64,000 nt of DNA, from contig NZ_CP045384.1 in NCBI RefSeq assembly GCF_009363615.1, forward strand, positions 3,036,501 to 3,100,500, read 5' to 3'. Numbering within the stretch: the first letter of the stretch is position 1; the number at the start of each line of letters is the position of its first letter. Source of the stretch: Ruegeria sp. THAF33. GTDB taxonomy: Bacteria; Pseudomonadota; Alphaproteobacteria; Rhodobacterales; Rhodobacteraceae. The notes beneath the pieces were generated by a model. The model was not told the DNA's origin. It searched no databases and saw nothing but the letters and a program-made list of their open reading frames with translations. The position numbers and the translations under genes are program-made. Below are positions 16,626-24,991 of this stretch, in pieces.

Positions 16626-17465
16626 ATGAGCGCCACCGCCCGCAAGAAAGCCCCGAACGCCGAGGACATTCGCGCCCGAAAAGGCGGCGAACCTCTGGTC
16701 TCTTTGACCGCCTATACCACGCCAATGGCGCGCCTGATGGACGCCCATTGCGATTTTGTGCTGGTCGGTGACAGCGTCGGCATGGTGCTGCACGGGCTGG
16801 AATCCACGCTGGGGGTCACGATGGAGATGATGATCCTGCATGGTCAGGCCGTATCACGCGGCCTGAAAAGTGCGATGATGGTCATCGACATGCCTTTCGG
16901 AAGCTATGAGGAAGGCCCGGCACAAGCCTTTCGTAACGCCGCACGCCTGATGGCGCACACAAATGCAGGCGCGGTCAAACTGGAATGCGGGGTCGAAATG
17001 GCTGAAACCATCCGCTTTCTGGTGAAACGAGGCATTCCGGTGATGGCTCATATCGGACTGACGCCGCAGTCGATCAATACCCTGGGCGGCTACAAGGTGC
17101 AGGGCCGGGACGAGCAGGCTGAAGCCGTCATGGCAGACGCCCGTGCCGTAACCGAGGCTGGTGCGTTCTCGGTCGTTCTGGAGAAAGTGCCCCAAGGTCT
17201 GGCGAACCAGATCACCGAAGAGATTGCGATCCCGACCATCGGCATCGGTGCATCTGCGGGCTGTGACGGGCAGATTTTGGTCGTGGACGACATGGTGGGC
17301 TTTTTCACCGCCTTCAAACCCAAATTCGTCAAACGCTATGCCGAGCTTGGTCCGTTGGCCGAAGCGGCCATTGCGGAATACGCGGCCGAAGTCCGCGCGC
17401 GGACCTTCCCGGCGGACGAACATGTCTTTGCCGATCAGGCTCCGGCCAAAGGACAAAAGACATGA
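16626..17465 (+). CDS. panB: 3-methyl-2-oxobutanoate hydroxymethyltransferase
   Basis: Transfers a hydroxymethyl group from methylenetetrahydrofolate to 2-oxoisovalerate, the first committed step of pantothenate synthesis. The 279-residue TIM-barrel protein shows LTAYTTPMA, the metal-binding [19 protein letters not shown] and the catalytic Glu region VLEKVP, then [18 protein letters not shown]. The ATG at 16626 follows GCAGGAG and is preferred over one 12 codons upstream. Its stop overlaps the panC start by four bases (ATGA), so the two are translationally coupled. It is divergent from the ABC/channel operon. Confidence 0.96.
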   Translation: MSATARKKAPNAEDIRARKGGEPLVSLTAYTTPMARLMDAHCDFVLVGDSVGMVLHGLESTLGVTMEMMILHGQAVSRGLKSAMMVIDMPFGSYEEGPAQAFRNAARLMAHTNAGAVKLECGVEMAETIRFLVKRGIPVMAHIGLTPQSINTLGGYKVQGRDEQAEAVMADARAVTEAGAFSVVLEKVPQGLANQITEEIAIPTIGIGASAGCDGQILVVDDMVGFFTAFKPKFVKRYAELGPLAEAAIAEYAAEVRARTFPADEHVFADQAPAKGQKT

Positions 17466-18313
17466 CCGCACCGATTCTGCGCTCTCTGGCCGAGCTGCGT
17501 GCCAAAACCACCACATGGCGCCGAAACGGTGAGGGGATCGGCGTGGTTCCGACCATGGGTGCGCTGCACGAGGGGCATTTGTCGCTGGCGCAGGCTGCGA
17601 AACAGGGCTGCGACCGGGTGATCGTGACGATTTTTGTGAATCCCAAGCAGTTCAACAATCCCGAAGACTTGGCAAATTACCCCCGCACCGAACATGAAGA
17701 CGCCCAAAAGCTGGCCCCGTATGGCGTGGATGCGATCTATGTGCCGGACCCGCAGGAAATCTATCCGGAAGGTTTTTCGACGACGGTGTCGGTTGCCGGT
17801 CTGACCGACGTGATGGAAGGACCTTTCCGCCCCGGACATTTCGAAGGCGTTTCCACGGTGGTCGCCAAACTGTTCCTGCAAACACAGGCGGATCGAGCCT
17901 ATTTCGGGGAAAAAGACTATCAACAGCTGCTGGTTGTCCGCCGGATGGCGCGCGATCTGAACATCCCAATCGAGGTGATCGGCTGCCCGACTGTCCGAGA
18001 ACCTTCGGGCCTGGCGATGTCGTCGCGCAACCTTCTTCTTTCTCCCCAAGGATTGGAGATCGCAGAGCAAATGAACAGCGTCATGCGGCAGGTGGCGGAC
18101 GATCTGGCCAAGGGCGCAGACTTTGCCGTGCTGGCGCAGGATGCCAAGGAAACCCTGCTGAAGGTCGGGTTCACCGAAGTCGAGTATATCGACCTCCGCT
18201 GTGCCGAGACGCTGGAAAGCCTGTCCAACGCAAGTCAACCCGCCCGCCTGTTCGTCACAGCCTGGGCCGACGGTGTCCGCCTGATCGACAATATTCCTGT
18301 CAATCCGGCCTGA
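17462..18313 (+). CDS. panC: Pantothenate synthetase
   Basis: ATP-dependent condensation of pantoate and beta-alanine to pantothenate. 283 residues, as usual. Visible motifs are the nucleotide-binding [14 protein letters not shown] with its HxGH element, [18 protein letters not shown] and the KMSKS-like segment MSSRN. It forms an operon with panB through a four-base overlap. panD and panE are not in the window. Confidence 0.96.
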   Translation: MTAPILRSLAELRAKTTTWRRNGEGIGVVPTMGALHEGHLSLAQAAKQGCDRVIVTIFVNPKQFNNPEDLANYPRTEHEDAQKLAPYGVDAIYVPDPQEIYPEGFSTTVSVAGLTDVMEGPFRPGHFEGVSTVVAKLFLQTQADRAYFGEKDYQQLLVVRRMARDLNIPIEVIGCPTVREPSGLAMSSRNLLLSPQGLEIAEQMNSVMRQVADDLAKGADFAVLAQDAKETLLKVGFTEVEYIDLRCAETLESLSNASQPARLFVTAWADGVRLIDNIPVNPA

Positions 18314-18382
18314 TTTCTGCACTGGCCCCTTCGCCATTGTTTGCGCTAAAGTCCGGCAAAACGATACCGGGGGAGAGCGGAA

Positions 18383-19861
18383 ATGACCCATATTCTGGCA
18401 ATCGATCAAGGCACCACATCCTCGCGCGCCATTCTGTTTGACGCGCAGATGCGGCCTGTTGGCACCGCCCAGCAGGAGTTTCCTCAGCACTTTCCGCAGG
18501 AAGGCTGGGTTGAACACGACCCCGAGGATATCTGGTCCAGCGTTCTGCACGTGTGCCGTGAGGTGATGGAAACCACCGGTGTTTCAGCGGATCAGATTGC
18601 CGGTATCGGAATCACCAACCAGCGCGAAACGACGGTCGTCTGGGACAAACAGACCGGCAAGGCCATCCACAATGCCATCGTCTGGCAAGACCGCCGCACC
18701 GCCGATATCTGCGCGCGCTACAAACAGGCCGGGTGCGAGGATGACGTCACAGCTCAGACCGGTCTGCTGCTAGATCCTTATTTCTCGGGCACCAAGGTCA
18801 AATGGCTGCTGGATACCGTTTCCGGTGCACGCGAGCGCGCAGAAGCCGGAGACCTGCTGTTCGGCACGATCGACAGTTTCCTGATCTGGCGGCTGACCGA
18901 AGGCCGTGTCCATGCAACCGATGCCACCAACGCTGCCCGTACTCTGCTGTTCGATATTCACTCGGGCACGTGGAGCGCCGAGATTTGCGACCTGCTGGAT
19001 GTGCCCCTGAACCTTTTGCCCGAAGTGAAGGATTGCGCCGCGGATTTCGGAACCACCACTTTGCTCGGGGGCGACATTCCCATTCTGGGCGTTGCAGGCG
19101 ACCAGCAAGCCGCCACCATCGGGCAGGCCTGTTTCCAGCCCGGTATGATGAAATCAACCTATGGCACGGGCTGCTTTGCACTGCTGAACACTGGCGCGCA
19201 GCCGGTTCAGTCGAATAACCGCCTGCTGACGACGATCGCGTATCAACTGGACGGCCGGCGAACTTATGCGCTGGAGGGTTCGATCTTTATCGCGGGGGCC
19301 GCAGTGCAATGGTTGCGCGACGCGTTGCAGATCATTGATGCGGCGCCACAAAGCGGCGAACTGGCGGCTCAGGCCGATCCGAACCAGCATGTGGTGCTTG
19401 TGCCCGCCTTCACCGGCCTCGGGGCGCCTTATTGGAAACCTGACTGTCGCGGAGCGCTGTTCGGGCTGACGCGCAATTCCGGCCGGGCCGAGATTGCCCG
19501 CGCCACGCTGGAAAGCATCGCCTTCCAGACCCGCGACCTGTGGCATGCCATGCAGGGCGACTGGGGCGCCGATGCCGATGTCATCCTGCGCGTCGATGGC
19601 GGGATGGCCGCGTCTGACTGGACCATGCAAGGCCTGTCGAACTGTCTTGGCGCGCCTGTGGACCGCCCTGTCATGCAAGAGACGACAGCCCTGGGCGCCG
19701 CATGGCTGGCAGGCATGAAAGCCGGAATTTATCCGGATCAGGCCGGGTTTGCGGAAACTTGGGCGCTGGATCGCCGGTTCGAACCAACGCAGGAACAAGC
19801 CGAACGCGATGCGGCTTATGAGCGTTGGCAACGCGCGGTACAGGCAGCGATGGCGTTCTAG
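18383..19861 (+). CDS. glpK: Glycerol kinase
   Basis: Phosphorylates glycerol to sn-glycerol 3-phosphate for entry into glycolysis and lipid synthesis. The 492-residue FGGY-family kinase begins with the ATP-binding [12 protein letters not shown], has [13 protein letters not shown], the substrate-binding [10 protein letters not shown] and the FGGY signature [16 protein letters not shown] and LAGMKAGIY near the C-terminus. GGGGGAG lies before the ATG. It appears to be expressed alone, with no glpF or glpD beside it. Its TAG stop shares CTAG with the stop of the convergent smpB. Confidence 0.95.
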   Translation: MTHILAIDQGTTSSRAILFDAQMRPVGTAQQEFPQHFPQEGWVEHDPEDIWSSVLHVCREVMETTGVSADQIAGIGITNQRETTVVWDKQTGKAIHNAIVWQDRRTADICARYKQAGCEDDVTAQTGLLLDPYFSGTKVKWLLDTVSGARERAEAGDLLFGTIDSFLIWRLTEGRVHATDATNAARTLLFDIHSGTWSAEICDLLDVPLNLLPEVKDCAADFGTTTLLGGDIPILGVAGDQQAATIGQACFQPGMMKSTYGTGCFALLNTGAQPVQSNNRLLTTIAYQLDGRRTYALEGSIFIAGAAVQWLRDALQIIDAAPQSGELAAQADPNQHVVLVPAFTGLGAPYWKPDCRGALFGLTRNSGRAEIARATLESIAFQTRDLWHAMQGDWGADADVILRVDGGMAASDWTMQGLSNCLGAPVDRPVMQETTALGAAWLAGMKAGIYPDQAGFAETWALDRRFEPTQEQAERDAAYERWQRAVQAAMAF

Positions 19862-20334
19862 CTGTGGTCTTTCAACAAACGCTGTTTCTGCCGTGACCAA
19901 TCCCGCTTGGCCTGGGTTTCGCGCTTGTCATGGGTTTTCTTACCCTTGGCGATGCCGATCTTGATCTTGGCCAACCCCTTGTGGTTGAAATACAAAACCA
20001 GCGGCACCAGCGTCATGCCCTTGCGCTGGGTTGCATTCCACAAATCGGACATCTGTTTGCGGGACACCAACAGCTTGCGACGGCGGCGTTCTTCGTGCTT
20101 GAACACTTTGGCCTGCTCGTATGGCGCAATATAGCTGTTGACCAGCCACAGCTCGCCATCATCGACGGTGGCATAGCTTTCCGCGATGTTGGAGCCACCC
20201 GCGCGCAGGGATTTGACCTCGGATCCTTGCAGAACGATACCGCATTCGATGTCGTCCTCGATGGCATAATCGAAGCGGGCGCGCCGGTTTTCGGCGATCA
20301 CTTTGTAATTCGGGTCTGTCTTCTGCTTGGCCAT
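19858..20334 (-). CDS. smpB: SsrA-binding protein (trans-translation)
   Basis: Binds tmRNA and delivers it to stalled ribosomes to tag incomplete proteins and release the ribosome. The 158-residue length fits, and the conserved stretches are present: [33 protein letters not shown], and the basic C-terminal tail ([17 protein letters not shown]) that enters the mRNA channel. The ATG at 20334 matches the family N-terminus (MAKQ...); an upstream in-frame start is less likely. It follows idi by 58 bases on the same strand. A second rescue factor, arfB, lies 3.2 kb away. Confidence 0.95.
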   Translation of the reverse strand: MAKQKTDPNYKVIAENRRARFDYAIEDDIECGIVLQGSEVKSLRAGGSNIAESYATVDDGELWLVNSYIAPYEQAKVFKHEERRRRKLLVSRKQMSDLWNATQRKGMTLVPLVLYFNHKGLAKIKIGIAKGKKTHDKRETQAKRDWSRQKQRLLKDHS

Positions 20335-20392
20335 GACGCGTTGATTTAGGCGGCTTGCGCCGCCCTTGCAAGGCACGGATTTCCAGCCGCGG

Positions 20393-20935
20393 TCATGATT
20401 TGGCAGAAATGATCAGATCCGGGCCAAAAATCGTGTCCGCGTGGTTGTGAAGATATATCTTCAACCAGGGCGTAAACCGATCCGGGTGACGTTTCACTTC
20501 GGCCAACAGATCGTGATAGTCGATCCAACGGATATCCATGACTTCATCCGGGTTGGGCGCGATTTTCAGCGAGCCGCGGACATGGGCCAGAAAGACGTCG
20601 ACAACCTCGTTTTCCACCATGCTGTTGCCCACATCGGCGTGATATTCCAGCCGGTGTCGGTATTCTGGATACAGGCCCGTGATCCCCAGCTCTTCACGCA
20701 GGCGGCGCACGGCACAGGTGGACGAGCTTTCGTCCCAATCGGGATGCGTGCAGCAGGTGTTCGCCCAAAGGCCGGGCGTGTGGTACTTGCCCAATGCGCG
20801 ACGCTGTAACAGGATCTCGGTCCCCCGTACGACAAAAACCGACACAGCCTTGTGCTTGAGCCCCTTCTCGTGAACTTCAAGCTTGTCTACAGGGGTCAAC
20901 TCACCATCGACCCAAGCTGGGATCATGATACCCAT
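20393..20935 (-). CDS. idi: Isopentenyl-diphosphate delta-isomerase, type I
   Basis: Interconverts isopentenyl and dimethylallyl diphosphate in isoprenoid synthesis, using Mg2+ or Mn2+. The 180-residue Nudix-fold enzyme carries the catalytic cysteine segment [10 protein letters not shown] (Cys62 aligning with the active Cys) and the acid segment [16 protein letters not shown] precedes the ATG at 20935. In related phototrophic and carotenoid-forming Rhodobacteraceae this type of idi is common; no carotenoid genes are in this window. It is upstream of smpB on the same strand. Confidence 0.93.
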   Translation of the reverse strand: MGIMIPAWVDGELTPVDKLEVHEKGLKHKAVSVFVVRGTEILLQRRALGKYHTPGLWANTCCTHPDWDESSSTCAVRRLREELGITGLYPEYRHRLEYHADVGNSMVENEVVDVFLAHVRGSLKIAPNPDEVMDIRWIDYHDLLAEVKRHPDRFTPWLKIYLHNHADTIFGPDLIISAKS

Positions 20936-21076
20936 CTGTCCTCTCCTGCTGCCAATCCGCCTGACGAGCCCTGATTTTGATTATTGCTGTTGCCGGATCG
21001 GCTTGGCTTTGCGGCGTTGCTTGGCAATCCGCCGTCTGACTTTAAAGTGCGGCTGTTCCACATTGTTATCAATCGC

Positions 21077-21107
21077 ACCAAAGGCCGCAGGGGCTGCGGC
21101 CTTTGGT
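21077..21107 (-). terminator. Strong inverted repeat downstream of cytochrome c gene
   Basis: ACCAAAGGCCGCAG and its exact reverse complement flank a three-base loop, a 14-bp perfect stem, 30 bases beyond the cytochrome c stop. No clear T-run follows on the minus strand, but the AAAGGCC/GGCCTTT edges are typical of terminators in GC-rich genomes. It could act for either direction. Confidence 0.7.
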
Positions 21108-21136
21108 CCTTGTGCAGTAGTGCACAGTATCAGGTG

Positions 21137-21550
21137 TTATTCACCCGACACGCTTGCGATATAGGCATAGACGTCTTCGGCGCCCTTTTTCAGCTTGAAG
21201 GTCATTTTCGATTTGGCGGATGTATCATCCAGATAGGATTTCAAAAATGCCTTGGGGTCCTGAGCATACTCGACAAAAGTAGTTTCGTCCCAAACCAGGC
21301 CCTTCTCACCGGCGGCAACGATGCTGTCTCCGTATTTGAAACCCTCAACGGTACCAGCGGTGCGGCCCGCGATTCCATAGAGGTTGGGGCCGGTCTTGCC
21401 ACCTTTGACGATCACTTCGCCTGCCGGGTCGGCGATCATGTGGCAGGACTTGCATTTGTTGAAGGTTTTCTTGCCCGCCTCAGCGTCACCTTCAGCATAA
21501 GCAGGAAGGGCCAGAAGGCCGACGATTGCGGTAGCGAGGATGCGATTCAT
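21137..21550 (-). CDS. cycA: Periplasmic cytochrome c (c2/c550 type)
   Basis: A 137-residue exported class I cytochrome c carrying electrons in the periplasm, typically from the bc1 complex to terminal oxidases or a photosynthetic centre. The signal peptide is about 1-19 (ending AYA). The haem site is CKSCH (33-37) with His37 as proximal ligand, and Met116 in KSKMTFK is the likely sixth ligand. GPNLYGIAGR is a class I hallmark. The ATG at 21550 has GGAGC upstream. The gene is monocistronic with its own terminator. The symbol cycA is by analogy with the Rhodobacter c2 gene and is less certain than the family. Confidence 0.85.
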   Translation of the reverse strand: MNRILATAIVGLLALPAYAEGDAEAGKKTFNKCKSCHMIADPAGEVIVKGGKTGPNLYGIAGRTAGTVEGFKYGDSIVAAGEKGLVWDETTFVEYAQDPKAFLKSYLDDTSAKSKMTFKLKKGAEDVYAYIASVSGE

Positions 21551-21663
21551 AGCTTTTGCTCCGATAGAAATTGGCTGCACCGAATGGACCGTCGGCGCAA
21601 AAAAGAGTCAACGCGCAGATTGCCGCGCGCGCTTAATGTGCCACTGCGACAAATAGGATGTCC

Positions 21664-22680
21664 TTAACTTTTGTCATGTACCTCGGACCAGCAAGGCAAC
21701 AGATCGCCTGCGGCCGGAGTCGCCAGATACACGGCGCGCGCAATAGCTCGCGCCAGGCACAGCGAGGCCGCATGCCCGATGACACCTGGTTCGGTGTCGG
21801 TGGCGACACTCCGCGCGCCCGTGCTGACCCCGAATACCAGATCACCATCCCCCGGCGTGTGGGCGGGTACAATGGCGCGGGCAATACCGTCATGGGCGGC
21901 AACGGCCAGTCTCTGACATTGCGGTTTGGTCAGGGCCGCATCCGTCGCAACGATGGCAATCGTGGTATTGGCCTTGTCCGGGTTCGCGGACTGCATCACC
22001 TGCGCTTTGCGACTGACCGTTGGTTGGCCAAGTCCGGCATTGGGATCAGGCCCCAACCCACCGAACTCGCCGTCCACTTCAAAGGGGGCTGCCCAGAAAT
22101 GCCTGTCACCCGGCGTGGTGACACTGCCCAGCGGATTGACCGCAACCAATGCGCCAACGGTAACACCACTGTCCAAAACAACCGAGGCCGAACCCAACCC
22201 GCCTTTGTGCATCGCGGTCAAAGCCCCGGTTCCTGCACCTGCTGTTCCGAGTTCGAACCGGTCCGACGCGGATTCGAACGCCGCACGGCCCAAGGCGCGA
22301 TAGGGATTCTCGTACCACGCCTTGTGGCCGCCATTCAGCAGGTCGAACAGGATTGCCCCGGGCACGATCGGCACCACGGCGGAACCCACCTTGAACCCGC
22401 GGCCCAGGGCATGCAGCGCATCCATGACGCCCGAACAGGCATCCAGCCCGAAGGCCGACCCGCCCGAAAGCACGATCGCATCCACCTTTTCAACGGTCTT
22501 GTCGGCGGCCAGCAAATCTGTCTCGCGCGTGCCGGGAGCGCCACCCATCACATGCACCGAGGCGCGGAGTGGTTGCGCGCCGGTCAGGACGGTGACGCCT
22601 GATTTCAAAGTTGCGTTCTGTGCGTTGCCGACCTTCAGGCCGGGGACATCCGTGATCAGGTTTCTGGGTCCGGGGATCAT
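21664..22680 (-). CDS. P1-family peptidase (DmpA/NylC-like)
   Basis: A 338-residue member of the self-processing Ntn-hydrolase-like family that includes the aminopeptidase DmpA and 6-aminohexanoate oligomer hydrolase. The opening PRNLITDVPGLKVGNAQ, the LSGGSAFGLDA segment and the KGGLGSASVVL and GALVAVNPLGSVT segments are all characteristic. Members are cleaved into two chains before a Ser/Thr nucleophile; I cannot fix the cleavage site with certainty here. No signal peptide is visible. It lies downstream of the SDR gene on the same strand, separated by a repeat element, so co-transcription is doubtful. Substrate unknown. Confidence 0.82.
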   Translation of the reverse strand: MIPGPRNLITDVPGLKVGNAQNATLKSGVTVLTGAQPLRASVHVMGGAPGTRETDLLAADKTVEKVDAIVLSGGSAFGLDACSGVMDALHALGRGFKVGSAVVPIVPGAILFDLLNGGHKAWYENPYRALGRAAFESASDRFELGTAGAGTGALTAMHKGGLGSASVVLDSGVTVGALVAVNPLGSVTTPGDRHFWAAPFEVDGEFGGLGPDPNAGLGQPTVSRKAQVMQSANPDKANTTIAIVATDAALTKPQCQRLAVAAHDGIARAIVPAHTPGDGDLVFGVSTGARSVATDTEPGVIGHAASLCLARAIARAVYLATPAAGDLLPCWSEVHDKS

Positions 22681-22705
22681 GCAAGCCTCGGCGGTTGAGC
22701 GGGAA

Positions 22706-22756
22706 AGCGCGCTGGCGCGCGCTGCCTCCGGCGGGGATATTTTTGGCCAGATGAAG
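22706..22756. repeat. Dispersed hairpin-plus-tail repeat, copy 1
   Basis: A 7-bp hairpin (AGCGCGC-TGGC-GCGCGCT, 22706-22723) is followed after ten bases by a conserved tail GGGATATTTTTG-GCCAGATGAAG (22734-22756). The tail recurs at 31494-31516 with 21 of 23 bases identical, again next to a GC-rich hairpin. Read on the minus strand the tail comes first and the hairpin second, seven bases beyond the SDR stop, so it may serve as a 3'-end processing or termination element. Confidence 0.65.
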
Positions 22757-22762
22757 AGCGGG

Positions 22763-23509
22763 TCAGATGCATCGGCCTCCGTCCACCTCGAGCGCGGCGC
22801 CGGTGATCATGCTGGCCTCGTCCGAACACAGGAAACAGGCGGCATTGGCCATATCTTCGGGGGTTGAGAAGCGGCCCAACGGGATGGTCGACAGGAATTT
22901 TGCACGGATTTCGGGCGTATCCTCGCCCATGAAGGATTTCAATAGCGGCGTTTCCCCGGCAACCGGGCAGATCGCGTTCACCCGCACGCCGGACGGGGCG
23001 AGCTCGACCGCCATCGTTTTGGTTGCGGTGATCATCCAGCCCTTGGAAGCGTTGTACCAGTTCAGGTTCGGGCGCGGTGACAGGCCCGCGGTTGAAGCAA
23101 CATTCAGTATTGAACCCGCCCCGCACGCCTTCATGGGTGGAACCAATGCGCGGGCGGTCAGATAGACGGATTTCATGTTCACGTTGAAAACACGGTCGAA
23201 ATCCGCTTCGCTTACCTCCTCCAGCGGCGCCGGCAAGTGGGTCACACCGGCGTTGTTCACAAGGATGTCCAGATGGCCGAAGGTTGAGAAAGCCGCATCC
23301 GCCATCTTTTGAACCGAAGCGCCCTCGCCTACATCGACCTGCTGGGCAACCGCCTCGGACCCAAGCCGGGTTGCGAGTTCATGCGCAGCATCGCCATTGA
23401 TGTCAGCGATCATGACACGCGCGCCTTCGGCCAGGAACTTCCTTACGATCCCCGCACCAAACCCGGATGCACCGCCAGTGACGATTGCGGTTTTTCCCTC
23501 CAGCCTCAT
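22763..23509 (-). CDS. Short-chain dehydrogenase/reductase
   Basis: A 248-residue NAD(P)-dependent classical SDR, FabG-like. It has the nucleotide-binding TGGASGFG, the Asp of IADINGD that favours NAD(H), NNAG, the catalytic Ser (NVASTAG), Tyr and Lys (YNASKG), and the C-terminal DGGRCI. The ATG at 23509 has GGAGAG upstream. It stands between arfB and a P1 peptidase; neighbours do not reveal the substrate. A role in 3-hydroxyacid or sugar-alcohol oxidation is as plausible as fatty-acid synthesis. Confidence 0.88.
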   Translation of the reverse strand: MRLEGKTAIVTGGASGFGAGIVRKFLAEGARVMIADINGDAAHELATRLGSEAVAQQVDVGEGASVQKMADAAFSTFGHLDILVNNAGVTHLPAPLEEVSEADFDRVFNVNMKSVYLTARALVPPMKACGAGSILNVASTAGLSPRPNLNWYNASKGWMITATKTMAVELAPSGVRVNAICPVAGETPLLKSFMGEDTPEIRAKFLSTIPLGRFSTPEDMANAACFLCSDEASMITGAALEVDGGRCI

Positions 23510-23569
23510 GGTGTTACTCTCCTGCACCTTTTGCAGGCCAGACTATCAACGCCCGGACGAGATGCCAGA

Positions 23570-23989
23570 TCAATCTTCGGACACCTTGCCGCGCAGCGCC
23601 TTGACGTCGCCCCGCGCCTTTTTCGCCGCAAGCCTGCGTTTGACCGAACCATAGGTGGGTTTCGTCGCGATGCGCCGCTTGGGTTTGACCAGCGCCTTGC
23701 CGATCAGCTCGGCCAGCCTTGTTCGCGCAATTTCCCTGTTGCGGGCTTGGGAACGTGTTTCTTCGCATTGAATGATGATCGCGCCATCCTTGGTCCATCG
23801 GCGCCCGGCCAGCCGTTTCAGCCGCGCCTTGACCGGATCGGGCAGCGAGGGTGAGCGCGCGGCTTCGAAGCGCAGTTCAACGGCGGTCGAGACCTTGTTC
23901 ACATTCTGCCCACCTGGACCGGAGGAACGCATGAAGCTCTCGGTCATTTCCCAGTCTTGCAGAGTGATTTCGTCAGAGATGCGCAACAT
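23570..23989 (-). CDS. arfB: Alternative ribosome-rescue factor / peptidyl-tRNA hydrolase ArfB
   Basis: Frees ribosomes stalled without a stop codon by hydrolysing the peptidyl-tRNA, a backup to tmRNA-SmpB. 139 residues from the ATG at 23989; an ATG four codons upstream at 24001 is equally possible and neither has a good ribosome binding site. The release-factor-like GGQ loop (SSGPGGQNVNKV) and the basic C-terminal tail (KPKRRIATKPTYGSVKRRL) that enters the empty mRNA channel are both intact. Directly upstream is an unusual leader: a short ORF with an exceptional Shine-Dalgarno sequence, RNA structure and a terminator whose T-run ends about 13 bases before the first ATG. That arrangement suggests arfB expression depends on read-through or attenuation. 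Confidence 0.92.
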   Translation of the reverse strand: MLRISDEITLQDWEMTESFMRSSGPGGQNVNKVSTAVELRFEAARSPSLPDPVKARLKRLAGRRWTKDGAIIIQCEETRSQARNREIARTRLAELIGKALVKPKRRIATKPTYGSVKRRLAAKKARGDVKALRGKVSED

Positions 23990-24013
23990 GGGCAAGACCA
24001 TAGCTGGAGCGGT

Positions 24014-24050
24014 TAAAAACAGAAAGGGCCGCCCCGGTGGGACGGCCCTT
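24014..24050 (-). terminator. Intrinsic terminator just upstream of arfB
   Basis: On the minus strand AAGGGCCGTCCC-ACC-GGGGCGGCCCTT forms a 12-bp stem with one U-G pair and a three-base loop, followed by TCTGTTTTT. This is a textbook intrinsic terminator. It ends 13 bases before the upstream arfB ATG, so any transcript reaching arfB from upstream must pass it. Confidence 0.85.
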
Positions 24051-24120
24051 CGAAAGTTCAGGAGGTCGGGTCGGTTAGATCAATCGACCAGCCGGAGCAT
24101 ACGCTCGGCCAAGGGCTGCC

Positions 24121-24177
24121 CTAGCAGGCGGTCCCCCCGGTTGTTCCGACACCTCTCTCCAATCTCTTTCTCGACAC
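24121..24177 (-). CDS. Short leader ORF (18 codons) upstream of arfB
   Basis: GTG at 24177 lies seven bases after GGAGG in a ribosome binding site with unusually long 16S complementarity (AAAGGAGGTGATCCAG). The peptide would be MSRKRLERGVGTTGGTAC, ending at TAG 24121. A run of six G (24133-24138 on the plus strand as C) falls at codons 14-15; a -1 slip there, or one extra G, would extend the frame to TGA at 24080 and give a 32-residue basic amphipathic peptide. Whether this is a real peptide, a frameshift site or only a ribosome landing site cannot be told from sequence. Confidence 0.4.
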   Translation of the reverse strand: MSRKRLERGVGTTGGTAC

Positions 24178-24252
24178 TGGATCACCTCCTTTTCTATCTG
24201 TTGCGGTTGAAAAGAAGCGTGACACAAGATGCGCCATTCTCAAAGCACTTTT

Positions 24253-24900
24253 TTACGCAGGCTGTGCAGCGGTCAGTCGCGCAACGATCACCTTGAACGG
24301 AATCAGCGCGATCAGGGCCAGCGACAGTTTCACCAACCAGTCAGCAAAGGCCAGCGTCACCCACAGCGGTGCCTCGGGGCCCGACAGCATGAAGGGCACG
24401 GGCTCCCACGCCCAATTGATGGCCGCATCTGCATCGGCACCAAAGAAGGTGACCGAGGCCGAGAAGGCGATGGTGAAGAAGATCGCGGTATCCAGCGCTG
24501 AACCAACCAGGGTCGAGACCAGCGGAGCACGCCACCATTGACCACCGCGCATGGCGTTGAACACGGTGACGTCGGTCAGCTGCGCGATCAGGAACGCAGT
24601 GCCCGAGGCGACGGCGATGCGCAGCGGCACGGCGGCATAGGTGAACCCGTCGCCCTGAAGCATGATCTGGCTGCCGATCAGCGAGCAGATCACCCCGGTG
24701 ACGAAGCCCGCGAAAACAACCTTGCGGGCAGGGCCCACACCGTAGACGCGGTTCATGATGTCAGTGACCAGAAAGGCCAACGGATAGGTGAAGGCACCCC
24801 AGGTCAACAGGCCATCAAAGATCAGGAACTGGACCAGGATGTTCGAGGCCACGACGATGGCGGCCATGGCAAGAATGCCGGGAATAAAGTTGCGTTGCAT
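24253..24900 (-). CDS. yhhQ: VUT-family transporter (YhhQ type, probable queuosine-precursor importer)
   Basis: A 215-residue inner-membrane protein with about six hydrophobic segments. It carries the family landmarks NILVQF, GAFTYPLAFLVTDIMNRVYG, an internal LIAQLTDVTVFNAMR and SALDTAIFF. E. coli YhhQ imports 7-cyano-7-deazaguanine for queuosine synthesis; the same role is inferred. The ATG at 24900 suits the hydrophobic start but has a weak ribosome binding site; an in-frame start 14 codons upstream is possible. I looked for a preQ1 riboswitch upstream and did not find a convincing one. Confidence 0.85.
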   Translation of the reverse strand: MQRNFIPGILAMAAIVVASNILVQFLIFDGLLTWGAFTYPLAFLVTDIMNRVYGVGPARKVVFAGFVTGVICSLIGSQIMLQGDGFTYAAVPLRIAVASGTAFLIAQLTDVTVFNAMRGGQWWRAPLVSTLVGSALDTAIFFTIAFSASVTFFGADADAAINWAWEPVPFMLSGPEAPLWVTLAFADWLVKLSLALIALIPFKVIVARLTAAQPA

Positions 24901-24991
24901 TTTTTGATGCCCGTTTTGACAAGGTAGCGGCGACTTGGCCAAGGGACCGTCCCAAGGCAGGCTGTGCGTTTAGACCTTCATCTGCCGCGTG

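Larger units (their letters stand above)
24014..24192 (-). promoter_or_regulatory. Candidate arfB leader: super-strong RBS, short ORF, anti-SD segment, terminator
   Basis: Read on the minus strand, the element begins with a ribosome binding site fully complementary to the 16S rRNA tail (plus strand CTGGATCACCTCCTTT, 24177-24192), runs through a short GTG-start ORF, then a GC-rich folded region (stems at about 24092-24114 and 24071-24092), then ACCTCCT (24060-24066), which is an exact complement of the AGGAGGT in the ribosome binding site, and ends in an intrinsic terminator. It lies between a YhhQ-type gene and arfB. It could be an attenuator for arfB or a free-standing small RNA. No promoter is proven. 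Confidence 0.5.

Noticed and set aside
17435..18550. 371-residue minus-strand frame over panC and glpK
   Set aside because: panC is unmistakable on the plus strand and coupled to panB.
20984..21667. 227-residue plus-strand frame over the cytochrome c gene
   Set aside because: The minus strand encodes an exported CKSCH cytochrome; the plus frame also runs through the terminator palindrome.
24177..24192. Plus-strand match to the 3' end of 16S rRNA
   Set aside because: Only the anti-Shine-Dalgarno tail matches; no other rRNA sequence is present. It is better explained as the complement of a strong ribosome binding site on the minus strand.
24901..24991. Possible preQ1 riboswitch upstream of the YhhQ-type gene
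   Set aside because: No recognisable preQ1-I, -II or -III core; only an imperfect GGGAC/GTCCC pairing.
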